Shown: piece after piece, positions 34,118-44,243 of the stretch
Layout of the letters: every line of letters begins with the position of its first letter
Numbering within the stretch: position 1 is the first letter of the stretch
DNA from: Virgibacillus halotolerans
Lineage (GTDB): Bacteria; Bacillota; Bacilli; Bacillales; Amphibacillaceae
DNA: 64,000 bases
Assembly (NCBI RefSeq): GCF_016908515.1
Contig: NZ_JAFBEA010000003.1
Span: forward strand, 415,061 to 479,060
Direction: 5' to 3'
Translations under genes and position numbers: made by a program
Notes under the pieces: model-generated
Databases searched by the model: none
What the model was told of the DNA's origin: nothing
What the model saw: the letters and a program-made list of their open reading frames with translations, nothing else

Positions 34118-34202
34118 ATTCCAATTATTATGTCAAAGTTTATACCTGCTTTTAAAATTCATCGGTTAGAAAAACAACAAATTTTCTCGCTGTGGACAGG
34201 CT

Positions 34203-35060
34203 TTACCTATCCTTAAAAAACGAAATAACAAGCGCGCCTTCTCCGCCATATGTGGAAATTAATGGGCCTGTTTCGGTTAATAACGCATCTTTAAAGGCAT
34301 ATTTCTTACGTATTTCAGAAAGCACATGTTTAGCGCGTTCTTCTGCATTACAGTGCGTTATTGAAATAACTTTATCCTCAAAATGCTTTGTATATTCCCC
34401 GATTTGCTCGATGAACCGTCGGATTGATTTTTTGTCGCCACGAACCTTCTCGGTAACTTCAATTTCCCCTTCGTCATTCCCCTTCATCAGCAATTTAATA
34501 TTTAATGTTTTAGCAATCGTACCTTTTACTTTGTCCAAACGTCCACCTAAGATTAAATTTTCAAGTGTTTTTAATATAAACAGTGTTGTCATATGTTCCA
34601 CACGCTCGTGAAGGTGATCGACAAGCGAATGAAATGTATAGTCTGCATCTAATTTATCAGTTGCTTCTTGTATTAGGAGTGCAATCCCGCACGAAGCCGT
34701 TTTTGTATTGATAACTTCTATTGTACGATCAGGCGATTCTTCAAGAAGCATATTTTTTCCGGTAACAGCATTTTCGTACGTGCTGCTCAGCCCTTTACTC
34801 AAACTTAACATGAGAATCGGCTTATTTGCATCTACACGTTTAAACGCATTATAAAAGTCATTTGGGCTGGGCGCAGCGGATCGAGGCAGTTCTTTTTTAT
34901 CTTTAATTTTCTGATAAAATGTTGTCATGTCCACGGATAAGTCACTTTTTTGTTGTTCATCACTAAAATGTAAATACAATGGGACAATGGTAATATGCGA
35001 TCGTTCCCTTAAGTGATCTGGGATATCTGCGCCACCATCTGTCATCAGTTGAATGTCCAA
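34203..35060 (-). CDS. DegV family fatty-acid-binding protein
   Basis: About 285 residues. DegV proteins bind a fatty acid and, as FakB, present it to the kinase FakA. Visible: DIQLMTDGGADIPDHLRER, SAAPSPNDFYNAF, ILMLSLSKGLSSTYENA, and ISTYGGEGALVISFF at the end. No FakA gene is in the window. TTG 35060 is the likely start (AAAGGTGG upstream); an ATG at 35093 would add 11 residues without a ribosome site. Single gene in a repeat-rich neighbourhood. Confidence 0.85.
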   Translation of the reverse strand: MDIQLMTDGGADIPDHLRERSHITIVPLYLHFSDEQQKSDLSVDMTTFYQKIKDKKELPRSAAPSPNDFYNAFKRVDANKPILMLSLSKGLSSTYENAVTGKNMLLEESPDRTIEVINTKTASCGIALLIQEATDKLDADYTFHSLVDHLHERVEHMTTLFILKTLENLILGGRLDKVKGTIAKTLNIKLLMKGNDEGEIEVTEKVRGDKKSIRRFIEQIGEYTKHFEDKVISITHCNAEERAKHVLSEIRKKYAFKDALLTETGPLISTYGGEGALVISFFKDR

Positions 35061-35129
35061 GCCTTCACCCACCTTTCTATGATTTAAATACATTATATCA
35101 GCAATGCGAATGGGATTATAGGATTATTG

Positions 35130-36047
35130 TTATCCTTTAGGCTGTTCCTTTTTGGAAATGGTCACTTTTACTTTCCGCGTTGTGCTTAAAATGAATAAAA
35201 ACAGTCCGAACACCACGATGGTTCCACCCAGTAATTGGTACCATGTAACTGTCTCGCCAAGAATCAAGTAGGCAAGTATGGTTGCACCAACAGGCTCAAA
35301 CACATTTCCCATCGAAATTTTTGAAGTACTGAGCCATCTTAAAGCCCAATTAAATAATGTGTGTCCAAAAAATGTCGGAAAAATGGCTAACGCAAGAAAG
35401 ATCCACCAATGACTGGCAGAATATCCAAAAAAGGGATTTTGCAATCCAATATTGTAGAGAATCAATGTCAGGGTGCTTATGCTATATACAATAAAGGTGT
35501 ATGTCATTAAGGATAAATTCTTTCTGACACGTTGTCCAAATAAAAAATATGCCGTCACAGCAACTGCTCCTAACAATGCAAGTATATCGCCGAACAGAGC
35601 CATGCCGCTGATTTGAAAGTCTCCCCAGCTGATAATTATACTGCCGAATAGTGCAATAATCATGCTAATTAGGGCACCATAAGAAAAACGTTCTTTGAAA
35701 AATAAATAGGTCCCCAGAAAGGCAAAAATAGGCTGCAATGTGACAAGCACAACAGAACTAGCTACGGACGTATAATTTAACGATTCAAACCAGAGAATAA
35801 AGTGGAAAGCTAAGAATATCCCAGCAAGGATAGAGAAGATCCAATCTTTTTTATGGATAAATCGAAATTCATGACGATACTTCATTAAAACAACGGGTAA
35901 CATGATCAATACAGCGAATAGTAGCCGGTAATTAGCGATAATCGCAGCTGGAGCGCTATCAGCCAATTTAACCAGGACCGCTGAACTGGAAACAGATATG
36001 ACCCCAATTACAACCGCTATATTAGGGTTAAACGGAGGAATACGCAC
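35130..36047 (-). CDS. EamA/DMT-family transporter
   Basis: A 305-residue membrane protein with ten hydrophobic segments in two EamA repeats, and a conserved start of the second half (GDILALLGAVAVTAYFLFGQ). The family includes metabolite and drug exporters; the substrate is not predictable. GTG 36047 is preceded by AAGGAGG at 7 nt. It runs in the same direction as degV, 69 bp apart. Confidence 0.88.
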   Translation of the reverse strand: MRIPPFNPNIAVVIGVISVSSSAVLVKLADSAPAAIIANYRLLFAVLIMLPVVLMKYRHEFRFIHKKDWIFSILAGIFLAFHFILWFESLNYTSVASSVVLVTLQPIFAFLGTYLFFKERFSYGALISMIIALFGSIIISWGDFQISGMALFGDILALLGAVAVTAYFLFGQRVRKNLSLMTYTFIVYSISTLTLILYNIGLQNPFFGYSASHWWIFLALAIFPTFFGHTLFNWALRWLSTSKISMGNVFEPVGATILAYLILGETVTWYQLLGGTIVVFGLFLFILSTTRKVKVTISKKEQPKG

Positions 36048-36131
36048 GGAAAAACCTCCTTCTTTATTAGTTGATCAATTTAAGATAACATAATTTTATC
36101 ATGGCAGTGATAAAAAATCATTTAAGCCGGC

Positions 36132-36186
36132 GTTCAAAAAGGATAACATCAAAAATTCGACATGTTATTTTTACCAGATTTTGAAC
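36132..36186. repeat. Imperfect hairpin upstream of cshA
   Basis: GTTCAAAA / TTTTGAAC outer arms and ATAACAT / ATGTTAT inner arms around an AT-rich loop. The rest of the 36048-36546 gap holds a family 1 repeat copy and the cshA leader; no gene seen. Confidence 0.5.
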
Positions 36187-36322
36187 AACCTTTTTAAGCC
36201 AGCTGGTAGCTATCGTCATGCTATTTATGTTATGATGTTACAAGCATAAGTTTTGAGGCCACTTACCACATTGGGTGAATCCTTTTTTTGCACTGATAAG
36301 GAAGGAAACTTTTTTTAGATAT

Positions 36323-36380
36323 CAGTATAAGGTCAACGAAGGCTTTTGCCATTAAGCTTGGCGATAAGCTCAGTTTTCTA
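36323..36380. repeat. Dispersed repeat family 1, copy d
   Basis: GTCAACGAAGGCTTTTGCCA then TTAAGCTTGGCGATAAGCTCAGTTTTCTA: the middle and right end of the family 1 consensus, here in the leader of cshA. Confidence 0.75.
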
Positions 36381-36546
36381 ATACTTTACAATGAAAATGA
36401 ATATAATGAGACGGTTCTTACATTCCCCGTAAATAAGGGTGTTTATCCCTATCCAAGGGCGGATAAACGATTTAAAAATAAAGTATGAGAAAAATGCAGG
36501 CCTCTTTTGCGAATATTTTTTTACGATAAAAGGAGTAGACGTACAG

Positions 36547-38004
36547 GTGACAAAATTTAATGAATTAGGCATCTCTAATTCCATCATGAAGGCAATTGAA
36601 AAGATGGGGTTTGAAGAAGCGACACCAATCCAAGCAGAAACGATTCCACTTGCAATGCAAGGGAACGATGTTATTGGACAAGCACAGACAGGAACAGGGA
36701 AAACAGCAGCGTTCGGTATCCCGATGATTGAGAAAATCGATCCGAAGCTACGAAGAATTCAAGGGTTAGTAGTTGCGCCAACGCGTGAACTGGCGATCCA
36801 GGTTGCAGAAGAAATCAACCGTTTGGCGAAATTTACAGGGGTGCGTGCGCTATCCGTTTATGGCGGACAACAGATGACCCGACAAATTCGTGCATTAAAG
36901 GACGGTCCGCAAATTGTTGTGGCAACACCAGGAAGATTACTGGATCATATGCGCCGCAAAACAGTAAAGATCGATATGGTGCAAATAGCGGTTCTTGATG
37001 AAGCAGATGAAATGTTAAACATGGGCTTTATCGATGATATCCGTGACATTCTAAAAGGTATTCCGGAAGAGCGTCAGACATTGCTTTTCTCCGCGACAAT
37101 GCCTAAGGAAATTCGCGATATTGCTTCAAAACTGATGAAAAGTCCGAAAGAAGTTAAGGTAAAAGCGAAAGAAATGACAGTGGAAAACATTGAACAATTC
37201 TTCGTTGAAATTCCGGAGAAGTTTAAATTTGATACGTTAACGAATCATTTAGACATTAATGCACCGGAACTTTCGATTATCTTCAGCAGAACAAAAAAAC
37301 GTGTTGATGAGATTACAGAAGGCTTACAGGCAAGAGGATTTCGTGCGGAAGGCATCCATGGTGATTTGACGCAAGGGAAACGTATGTCTGTATTAAACAA
37401 ATTCAAAGGTGGCCGTGTCGATGTATTAGTTGCAACAGACGTAGCTGCACGTGGACTTGATATTTCTGGTGTAACGCATGTATATAACTTTGATATTCCA
37501 CAGGATCCGGAAAGTTATGTACACAGAATCGGCCGTACAGGTAGAGCAGGTCGTACTGGAGAAGCGATTTCCTTTATCACACCTAGAGAATTGGCACATT
37601 TGAAAACAATTGAAAGAACAACAAAAAGTAAAATGAAACGTTTAATGCCACCAACAAATCAAGATGCACAACGTGGCCAGCAACAAGTTGCAGTTGATAA
37701 GCTTTTAAAAACAGTTGAAACAGAAGATATAAAAGCGTACCATCAATCTGCAAATGAATTACTGCAAGAAAATGATCCAATTACTGTGATTGCAGCTGCA
37801 TTAAAAATGCTGACAAAAGAACGCCGAGATACGCCGGTACAAATTTCATCTGTAGCACCAATTAGTGTAAAAGGTGGCCGAGGAAAAGACAACCGCAGAT
37901 CAAACAACAAAAGATCTTACGGGCAAAGAAGCCAAGGCGGTCGTCATCAAGGCGGAAGAAATCGTAAAGGTAATTTCCAAAAACGCAGCAGAAGCCAAGA
38001 CTAA
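36547..38004 (+). CDS. cshA: DEAD-box RNA helicase CshA
   Basis: A 485-residue ATP-dependent RNA helicase: Q motif [26 protein letters not shown], motif I AQTGTGKT, motif II DEAD, motif III SATM, motif [15 protein letters not shown]. The basic, Gly/Arg/Asn-rich tail ([14 protein letters not shown] and following) is for RNA binding. CshA takes part in RNA turnover and cold adaptation. The GTG start at 36547 aligns with other CshA N termini; AAAAGGAG lies 11 nt upstream. First gene of the block syntenic with B. subtilis cshA-ydbS-ydbT. Confidence 0.93.
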   Translation: MTKFNELGISNSIMKAIEKMGFEEATPIQAETIPLAMQGNDVIGQAQTGTGKTAAFGIPMIEKIDPKLRRIQGLVVAPTRELAIQVAEEINRLAKFTGVRALSVYGGQQMTRQIRALKDGPQIVVATPGRLLDHMRRKTVKIDMVQIAVLDEADEMLNMGFIDDIRDILKGIPEERQTLLFSATMPKEIRDIASKLMKSPKEVKVKAKEMTVENIEQFFVEIPEKFKFDTLTNHLDINAPELSIIFSRTKKRVDEITEGLQARGFRAEGIHGDLTQGKRMSVLNKFKGGRVDVLVATDVAARGLDISGVTHVYNFDIPQDPESYVHRIGRTGRAGRTGEAISFITPRELAHLKTIERTTKSKMKRLMPPTNQDAQRGQQQVAVDKLLKTVETEDIKAYHQSANELLQENDPITVIAAALKMLTKERRDTPVQISSVAPISVKGGRGKDNRRSNNKRSYGQRSQGGRHQGGRNRKGNFQKRSRSQD

Positions 38005-38020
38005 TTTAGTATATAAACAG

Positions 38021-38049
38021 AAAAAAGCTCCTAACAGGGGGCTTTTTTT
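38021..38049 (+). terminator. Terminator of cshA
   Basis: AAAAAAGCTCC / GGGGGCTTTTTTT with a short loop, 17 bp after the stop. Confidence 0.85.
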
Positions 38050-38101
38050 AATGGCAATAATGCGGTATGATGGACAGGATAAAAAAAGCGGAGGTATTAA
38101 A

Positions 38102-38581
38102 ATGAGACAACCACCTGCAAATACGATTGCCCGTGATGCGATAAAGGCTTGGAAAATAACATCTGCCATTTTTATAGGGGTATTATGGTTACTTACCATT
38201 GCGTGGTTTATTGTCACCATGGTTTTCTCCTTCCTGTACTGGTACGTTACAATTGCTGTAATAGTGTGTTTATTGTTTACATATGTATTTGTATTCCTGT
38301 TGCCAAAACTACGGTGGCGAAGATGGCGTTATGAGGTATTCGATCAGGAAATCTATATTCAGCATGGCATTCTGATTGTCTCCAGGACCCTGGTGCCAAT
38401 GATTCGAGTACAGCATGTTGATACAAAACAAGGACCGATTTTAAGGAAATTCCAGTTGGCAAGTGTCACGATTTCAACGGCCGCGACGACGCACGAAATT
38501 CCTGCATTACTTGAAACGGACGCATCTGACCTTCGTGATCGGATTTCGACACTGGCAAGGGTGGATGAAGATGATGTCTAA
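38102..38581 (+). CDS. ydbS: PH domain-containing membrane protein YdbS
   Basis: A 159-residue protein with two membrane helices (ITSAIFIGVLWLLTIAWFIV and YVTIAVIVCLLFTYVFVFLL) and a bacterial PH (bPH2) domain containing EVFDQEIYIQHGILIVSRTLVPMIRVQHV. B. subtilis YdbS and YdbT together protect against certain antimicrobial compounds, but the mechanism is unclear. GCGGAGG precedes ATG 38102. ydbT overlaps its end by 11 bp. Confidence 0.88.
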   Translation: MRQPPANTIARDAIKAWKITSAIFIGVLWLLTIAWFIVTMVFSFLYWYVTIAVIVCLLFTYVFVFLLPKLRWRRWRYEVFDQEIYIQHGILIVSRTLVPMIRVQHVDTKQGPILRKFQLASVTISTAATTHEIPALLETDASDLRDRISTLARVDEDDV

Positions 38582-39998
38582 ACCACAGCGTCTGCATCCA
38601 GCAGCAATTATATTTAACTTTATACGAATTTTAAGAGAAGGAATTTATGCAATTATCCTGGGGTTTATTACTTTCAGGGGTGTATCATTCATGTATTTTA
38701 TCTTGGCGTTGGCAGTAATTCTTATTTTGCTGATCACGATCAGTATACTGACCTGGTATCGTTTTACGTATCGGATAGTTGAAGATGAATTGCGGATTGA
38801 ATATGGGATTTTTGTAAAGAAGAAGCGATTTATATCTAAAAATAGAATTCAGTCGATCGATTTAACGGCGGGGGTTATCCATCGGATCTTTAAGCTGGTA
38901 AAGGTCGAAATTGAAACAGCTGGCAGCGGATCAGGGGCGGAAGGCTCATTGAAGGCCGTTACGCTGGCTGAAGGGGAACGGGTAAGGAGCAAACTTAAAA
39001 AAACGGGTTTGGAACAGGAAGAAATGGATATGGAAGTGGAAATACCACCACAGCCATCCTTTACTGTATCGTTTAAACGATTATTTCTGGCAGGCTCGAC
39101 ATCCGGCAGTGTGGGGATTATTTTGGCGTTCTTCTTTTTTGGCTTTTCCCAGCTGGAGCAATTTATCCCGGAAAGCTATTATAAAAATACACTGGCATGG
39201 ATTATCGGTTCAAGTATCACGCTTATTATTGGGCTGGGCATCATTGTGCTCGTGCTACTTTGGCTTTTCGGTATTGCAGGTACGATGATCAAATATGGAA
39301 ATTTTACGATTACGAAAAATGATAATGAGCTGTTTATTACAAGGGGCCTCTTAGAGAAAAAACAGTCTACCATTCCTTTAAGTAGGATTCAAGCTGTCGG
39401 TATCCAAGAAAGTATGATCAGACAGCCTTTAGGATATGTGACTGTTTTTGCAGAGGTTGCCGGTGGTGTTGCAAATAAAGGGGATGACTTTTCCACGGTC
39501 CTATTTCCAATGATGAAAAAAGCGGAAGTAAATGCGTTTCTTGGAGAGATTCTCCCCGAATATGCTGTTCAGCAGGATGAAATGACAGCACTTCCGGGCC
39601 GTGCGCAAAAATATTATGTTATCCGTGCTTTGTTGCCGCTTCTGTTGCCACTAGCCGCTGTATTATATTTTATTCCGCGATTTTTCTGGATTCCCGTTAT
39701 CTTAATGATTCTGAGCTGGGTTATAGGGAACTTGCGGTTCCGGGCAGGTGGTTATCATATAGCAGATGATTGTTTAATTGTTCGCTATCGGACATTCAAT
39801 AAGATCACGATGATCATGTATCATAAGCGCATACAGGCGTTTGAAAGGATGCAGCACTTGATGCATCGGAAAGAGGATCTAGCTACCGTGAAACTGTCGA
39901 TTATCGGTGTATCTGGTTCTGGCAAACATTACACACTGAAGGAATTGGCTGTAGCAGATGCGGATCAACTGGCGGATTGGTGCTCATATAGGGACTGA
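38571..39998 (+). CDS. ydbT: PH domain-containing membrane protein YdbT
   Basis: A 475-residue membrane protein with repeated units of paired helices plus bPH2 domains; characteristic words are IEYGIFVKKKRFISKNRIQSIDL, ITRGLLEKKQSTIPLSRIQAVGI and IVRYRTFNKITMIMYHKRIQAFE. It is the usual partner of YdbS. The start is ATG 38571 (AAGGGTGG 6 nt upstream), overlapping ydbS. A bidirectional terminator follows. Confidence 0.88.
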   Translation: MMSKPQRLHPAAIIFNFIRILREGIYAIILGFITFRGVSFMYFILALAVILILLITISILTWYRFTYRIVEDELRIEYGIFVKKKRFISKNRIQSIDLTAGVIHRIFKLVKVEIETAGSGSGAEGSLKAVTLAEGERVRSKLKKTGLEQEEMDMEVEIPPQPSFTVSFKRLFLAGSTSGSVGIILAFFFFGFSQLEQFIPESYYKNTLAWIIGSSITLIIGLGIIVLVLLWLFGIAGTMIKYGNFTITKNDNELFITRGLLEKKQSTIPLSRIQAVGIQESMIRQPLGYVTVFAEVAGGVANKGDDFSTVLFPMMKKAEVNAFLGEILPEYAVQQDEMTALPGRAQKYYVIRALLPLLLPLAAVLYFIPRFFWIPVILMILSWVIGNLRFRAGGYHIADDCLIVRYRTFNKITMIMYHKRIQAFERMQHLMHRKEDLATVKLSIIGVSGSGKHYTLKELAVADADQLADWCSYRD

Positions 39999-40059
39999 GC
40001 ACCCCGGCCAAAAGTTGATCGCGACCAGTCACCTAGCCACCAAAACATGTACAACTTAA

Positions 40060-40112
40060 AAAGAAGCAGGTACTTCCGGATTCATCCAGAGGTACCTGCT
40101 TCTTTCGTTTTT
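40060..40112. terminator. Bidirectional terminator between ydbT and the molybdo-enzyme operon
   Basis: AAAGAAGCAGGTAC / GTACCTGCTTCTTT long arms with T-runs on both sides; it overlaps the last codons of the gene ending at 40082. Confidence 0.85.
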
Positions 40113-40552
40113 AACACAGACATGATGGCTTCTTTAATCTCTTCGTAACCTGTACAGCGACATATGTTGGACTGCAGCCAATTTTCTATTTCATACGCAT
40201 TTGCATCTGGATGAATATTAGCCAGGGCATGGCAATTCATAATAAAACCGGATGTACAATAACCACATTGGAAACCCCAATGTTCCAGGAATGCTTTCTG
40301 AATTGGTGTGTCATGCAGTCCTTCGATGGTTGTGATACTTCGATTGGCAGTTTCAGCAGTTAACATCAAACAGGACTTCATCGGCTGATCATCAACTAGA
40401 ACTGTACAAGCGCCACAATCCCCGTTCTCACAACCTGGTTTGGCACCGGTGAGTCCTAACTGTTCCCTGAGCGTTATTAACAGGGTATCTGCTGATCTGA
40501 TTTGTACACTTTTTTGTTCATTATTGACAGTGAAATCAATCGTCTTCTTCAT
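40082..40552 (-). CDS. Molybdenum hydroxylase small subunit, 2[2Fe-2S] (XdhC/CoxS type)
   Basis: A 156-residue iron-sulfur subunit of the xanthine dehydrogenase / CO dehydrogenase family. The N-terminal plant-ferredoxin cluster uses Cys41, 46, 49 and 61 (GCENGDCGACTVL); the C-terminal helical cluster uses Cys96, 99, 131 and 133 (QCGYC, ICRCTG). It carries electrons between the molybdenum site and FAD. ATG 40552 follows GGAAGGAGAG and comes 2 bp after the FAD subunit gene. All eight Cys are present. Confidence 0.92.
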   Translation of the reverse strand: MKKTIDFTVNNEQKSVQIRSADTLLITLREQLGLTGAKPGCENGDCGACTVLVDDQPMKSCLMLTAETANRSITTIEGLHDTPIQKAFLEHWGFQCGYCTSGFIMNCHALANIHPDANAYEIENWLQSNICRCTGYEEIKEAIMSVLKTKEAGTSG

Positions 40553-40554
40553 GA

Positions 40555-41397
40555 TTAGCTCTCTCCTTCCAGTTCCGCAATGGTTTCTTCCAATGTATTT
40601 CGAAGAACAAAAGTGCGATATGCAGCCGATCCATGCAAATCGTTTAATATAGGGGAAGGGAGAAGCGCAATGGCCTCGGTAATTCTTTCTTCCACCGATA
40701 ACTGGCACTGGTTCAGTGCTTTTTCCATCTCTTGTGAACGAAAGGGGAAATTGCACAGGCCACTAAATGCAAAGCGAATTTGCTGTTCTGTCTTGATCGC
40801 TGAAACGGTTAATAGGGAGTAGCTGATTCGATCAATTTTTGTCTGCTTCTTGCTGGTAAAAGGGACATCAAGAAATAGTTTCGGAATCCTTATTTGTACG
40901 ATGAATTCTCCTTGTTCCAGGTTCATATGTTGATCAAAAACCTGATGGATAGGGACATGCCTTTGGCCGGATGGCCCCGCGATAGTAAGTTCGCTGTCTG
41001 TGAGTAGTAAAGGTAATACTGCTTCCCTGTACTTGATCTTCCCACAAATATTGCCGCCGAGGGTGATCTTCATTCGTGATGTATGATCCGCGATCCGGCT
41101 GCAATTTTTGCCTAACAGGGGGAACGTTCCCATTGTTTCGATTTGTGCCAAAGGGATGGATGCGCCGATAATGTAATGGTCATCTTCAAACCCGGTATAG
41201 CAGCATTCAGGGATTGCCTTGATATCGATGACAGCTCGTGTATTGGTATAAAACTGATTCACCCTTAACAGCGTGATAATCTCTGTTCCGCCATTAAAAT
41301 AAAGGGGTCCCTTCCCATCTAGCTGCAACTGCTGAAAGGTTTCAACAGCCTCCGTGATGGAAGTCGGTCTGTGATATTCAAAGTTAATTGGAATCAC
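40555..41397 (-). CDS. Molybdenum hydroxylase FAD-binding subunit (CoxM type)
   Basis: A 280-residue FAD subunit: FEYHRPTSITEAVETFQQL at the N terminus, flavin loop LYFNGGTEI, and TLGGNICGKIKYREAVLPLLL with the second FAD motif; the C-terminal domain follows from about 165. It overlaps the large subunit gene by 14 bp and lies 2 bp before the small subunit. Together the three genes give a complete heterotrimer (alpha2 beta2 gamma2 in the family). Confidence 0.88.
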   Translation of the reverse strand: MIPINFEYHRPTSITEAVETFQQLQLDGKGPLYFNGGTEIITLLRVNQFYTNTRAVIDIKAIPECCYTGFEDDHYIIGASIPLAQIETMGTFPLLGKNCSRIADHTSRMKITLGGNICGKIKYREAVLPLLLTDSELTIAGPSGQRHVPIHQVFDQHMNLEQGEFIVQIRIPKLFLDVPFTSKKQTKIDRISYSLLTVSAIKTEQQIRFAFSGLCNFPFRSQEMEKALNQCQLSVEERITEAIALLPSPILNDLHGSAAYRTFVLRNTLEETIAELEGES

Positions 41398-43711
41398 TGG
41401 CTTCCCCTCTTTTCTGTTCCCATATGTACTCAGGAACGAGTGGTAATTGATTCAAGGGGACGCCAGCTGCCGTGGATAGGCTATTAGCAAGCGCAGCAGG
41501 CATACCGATAATACCATGCTCTCCAAGACCGCGTGCACCATAAGGCGCATCAATTTGCGGCGTCTCAATAAAGTCCACGAGATAAGTTGGATTTTCACCA
41601 TAACGCAGCATCTTATAGGTTCGAAATTGATTATCCAGAACGATGCCATTTTTATCAAAAGAAAAACCCTCTCTAGTTGCCCAGCTTAGTCCCATGCTCA
41701 TGGCTCCCGTAACTTGTCCCCTGGCTGATTTTGGATGTAATACTTTACCAGCATCGAGAACAGAAACAGCATGAATCAATTTATAGTTATAGGATTTTGT
41801 ATCAAATTCAACTTCGACAGCTTGTGCGCCTACTGTCCAATCCGAAGCGGGAGTTCCTTTGCCAGTTTCCTTATCGATGGATGTTAAATGTTTCATAATA
41901 AAGTTTCCCCTGCCGATCACTGTGCCACCAATCGAATTGCCATTGGTATATTTATAGCCATTAGCAATATCTTTTACACTCACATATTTATCTGGGTTAC
42001 TGATCAAGAATGCGCGTGCTTCTGCAACGTCAACATCGCCTGGCTCACAGCGCAATACAATGGAGGCAGTTTGGCATAATTGCTGTATCGCATCCTCAGC
42101 CGCCCTTAAAACGGCGTTGCCCACCATGTAAACCGAACTACTTGCTACGGTTTTCCAGTGTTGGGGATTCGTCTGTGTATCTACATCCATCATGACATGA
42201 ATTTTACTCTCATGGATTTTCAATCTTTCTGCGAGTATTTGCGCCAGTACTGTTTTCGTACCTTGACCGATTTCGACAACGCCACAGCTAAGATTGATAC
42301 TTCCGTCTTTATTAAACGTTAATATGGCACCAGATGTGGCGTCGGTTGGTGTAATGGATGACTTCCAAAAACAGCTGATCCCTTTTGTTCTGATCAGCCG
42401 ATCAGATAGGTTCACTGTTTGTCCCTCATCCCAGTTGATTAATGTTTTCACTCGTTCAAGACACTTCGCTACATTGCCAATATTGCTTTTGGTAAGTTTA
42501 GTTTGTGATGGTGTTGTATCGCCAGGTTTAATTGTATTTTTCAATCTGAATGCAATGGGGTCGATGCGCAGCTTTTCGGCAAGCAGATCCATTGCCCGTT
42601 CAATTGGGAAGGTAAGTTCACCGTGTCCATATCCGCGAAACGATGTGGCGTATGGGTGATTGGTATACACGCATAAAGAATTACACCATACATGATCAAT
42701 TTTATAGGGGCCGGTACAATTTAATCCCGCAATTTCAGTAATATCGGATCCTTCGTCCACATAGGCACCGGCATTAAAATTATAATGAATCTCAGCGAAC
42801 GTTAATTTACCACCCTTTGTGGCACCGAGCTTCACGTTTGCTTCCAGCCCAATATGACCAGGGGAACCTGTAATATCTGTTTCTCTTGTGTTCGATAATT
42901 TAACGATCTTTCCACCGGCCGCCCTTGATGCAGCAAATGCGATCAATTCCAATTGAACGGCAGCTTTTCCCCCAAATCCGCCTCCGACGAGTGGTGTATG
43001 TACAGTTACTTTATCTTCATCGATTAAAAAATATCTACTAATCAATTCTTTGACCATAAAGGGCCCTTGGCTGGAAGTATGAATATGGACTTCGCCATTC
43101 GGTAGCAGCTCCGCACGTACGGAGCGAGTTTCCATTGCAGCGTGGTCGGACGGAGGAAATGAGAAATCCGCAGTCATTGTTACTTCACTCTGGTCTCTCC
43201 CAACATCAATATCACCTTTTCTAACTTTGATCTGATTAGCGATGTTAGAGTTCGCTTCCGGTTGTATCTTTTGTACCTGGGTATAGTTCATTAGCTGTTC
43301 ATGAACCAGGATAGGTTTGCTTTCCAAGGCTTGATGAACCGAATTGACCACAGGGTAGAGCTCGTAGGTAACGTTGATCTGTTGACAAGCTGATTGGGCT
43401 TCATGCTCACTGTCAGCAACAACGACAGCTATAGGCTCACCGAAATACCTGACTTTATTTAAAGCAAGTATTGGTCGATCTTCCACAGTCGTTCCTGTTA
43501 ATACAGGAATATCCTGCCCGATTACAATCGCTCTGACACCAGGGCATTTTTCTGCTTCAGATAGATCGATTGATTTGATCTTAGCGTGTGCATGTGGGCT
43601 TGTAAGTAGGCTAGCGTGTAATAATCCAGGAGCTGTAAAATCAGCTGTATATTTAGCTGCACCTGTCACCTTGTTTTTGCCTTCTTTTCTTGGAACACTT
43701 TTACCTATCAT
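41384..43711 (-). CDS. Molybdenum hydroxylase large subunit (xanthine dehydrogenase family)
   Basis: A 775-residue catalytic subunit binding molybdopterin. Visible are the family start RKEGKNKVTGAAKYTADF, the cofactor loop GGGFGGKAAVQ, the substrate channel segment SFRGYGHGELTFPIERAMD and the catalytic Glu731 in GARGLGEHG. It oxidises a heterocycle or aldehyde using water. The active-site loop lacks the CSFR motif of CO dehydrogenase and differs from AFRGFGG of typical xanthine dehydrogenase, so the substrate is open. No cofactor-insertion or purine genes adjoin. The start ATG 43711 has AAAGGATG upstream. Confidence 0.88.
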   Translation of the reverse strand: MIGKSVPRKEGKNKVTGAAKYTADFTAPGLLHASLLTSPHAHAKIKSIDLSEAEKCPGVRAIVIGQDIPVLTGTTVEDRPILALNKVRYFGEPIAVVVADSEHEAQSACQQINVTYELYPVVNSVHQALESKPILVHEQLMNYTQVQKIQPEANSNIANQIKVRKGDIDVGRDQSEVTMTADFSFPPSDHAAMETRSVRAELLPNGEVHIHTSSQGPFMVKELISRYFLIDEDKVTVHTPLVGGGFGGKAAVQLELIAFAASRAAGGKIVKLSNTRETDITGSPGHIGLEANVKLGATKGGKLTFAEIHYNFNAGAYVDEGSDITEIAGLNCTGPYKIDHVWCNSLCVYTNHPYATSFRGYGHGELTFPIERAMDLLAEKLRIDPIAFRLKNTIKPGDTTPSQTKLTKSNIGNVAKCLERVKTLINWDEGQTVNLSDRLIRTKGISCFWKSSITPTDATSGAILTFNKDGSINLSCGVVEIGQGTKTVLAQILAERLKIHESKIHVMMDVDTQTNPQHWKTVASSSVYMVGNAVLRAAEDAIQQLCQTASIVLRCEPGDVDVAEARAFLISNPDKYVSVKDIANGYKYTNGNSIGGTVIGRGNFIMKHLTSIDKETGKGTPASDWTVGAQAVEVEFDTKSYNYKLIHAVSVLDAGKVLHPKSARGQVTGAMSMGLSWATREGFSFDKNGIVLDNQFRTYKMLRYGENPTYLVDFIETPQIDAPYGARGLGEHGIIGMPAALANSLSTAAGVPLNQLPLVPEYIWEQKRGEASDSN

Positions 43712-43816
43712 CTGAACCGAAACATCCTTTCGAAAAACGATTGGCTTTTATAGTTCATTATTTGCTAAAACTTACGGCAATATACCACTTGCCCGGAAAG
43801 GGATTAAGACAAATAA

Positions 43817-43847
43817 AAAAACCAGTCAACGCGACCGGTTTTTTAAA
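43817..43847. terminator. Hairpin terminator upstream of the molybdo-enzyme operon
   Basis: AAAAAACCAGTC / GACCGGTTTTTT, both strands able to terminate. It lies about 105 bp before the large-subunit start, so it either insulates the operon or acts in its leader. Confidence 0.7.
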
Positions 43848-43864
43848 AAGATTATTGTTATTCA

Positions 43865-43985
43865 GACCGCGGCACGATTACACTCCGCTTTCCGTGGGTG
43901 ACCCGTGAGCCTCCTCGAACTCCGTTCTGTGGGGTCTCACTCTGGCCACTATTCCCACAGGAGTCCACGTGTATTCGTGCCGCTC
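43865..43985 (-). repeat. Dispersed repeat family 2, copy 3
   Basis: GCGGCACGATTACACTCCGC ... CCTCCTCGAACTCCG ... GGGGTCTCAC ... TTCCCACAGGAGTCCACGTG ... GTGCCGC, with inverted ends GCGGCACGA / TCGTGCCGC. The remaining part of the gap up to 44243 has no gene or further repeat that I can recognise. Confidence 0.8.
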
Positions 43986-44243
43986 AGAGCATCTATAAAT
44001 GAATGCTCACCAGCAGGAGAAATATGCGAGACTCCGGCGTGTCGTCGGTTAAAAATGGTCACGTCCTTGGACTGCGCTAACTCGTCCCACCGAAAACATT
44101 TGTGATAACGCCTGTATTAGCATTTCCGGTGCGTCGAAAAAGGCTAGGCAAGAAAGACACCAAAAGCGAGCTTATTTCCGTCGCGGTATGATAAAGGGTG
44201 ATTAACAACAAACTATACGCTAACAGCTTATAACATATAAATA

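Noticed and set aside
43712..43820. Purine riboswitch in the leader of the molybdo-enzyme operon
   Set aside because: A terminator-like hairpin is present, but it is upstream of the remaining leader and the conserved purine aptamer core was not found.
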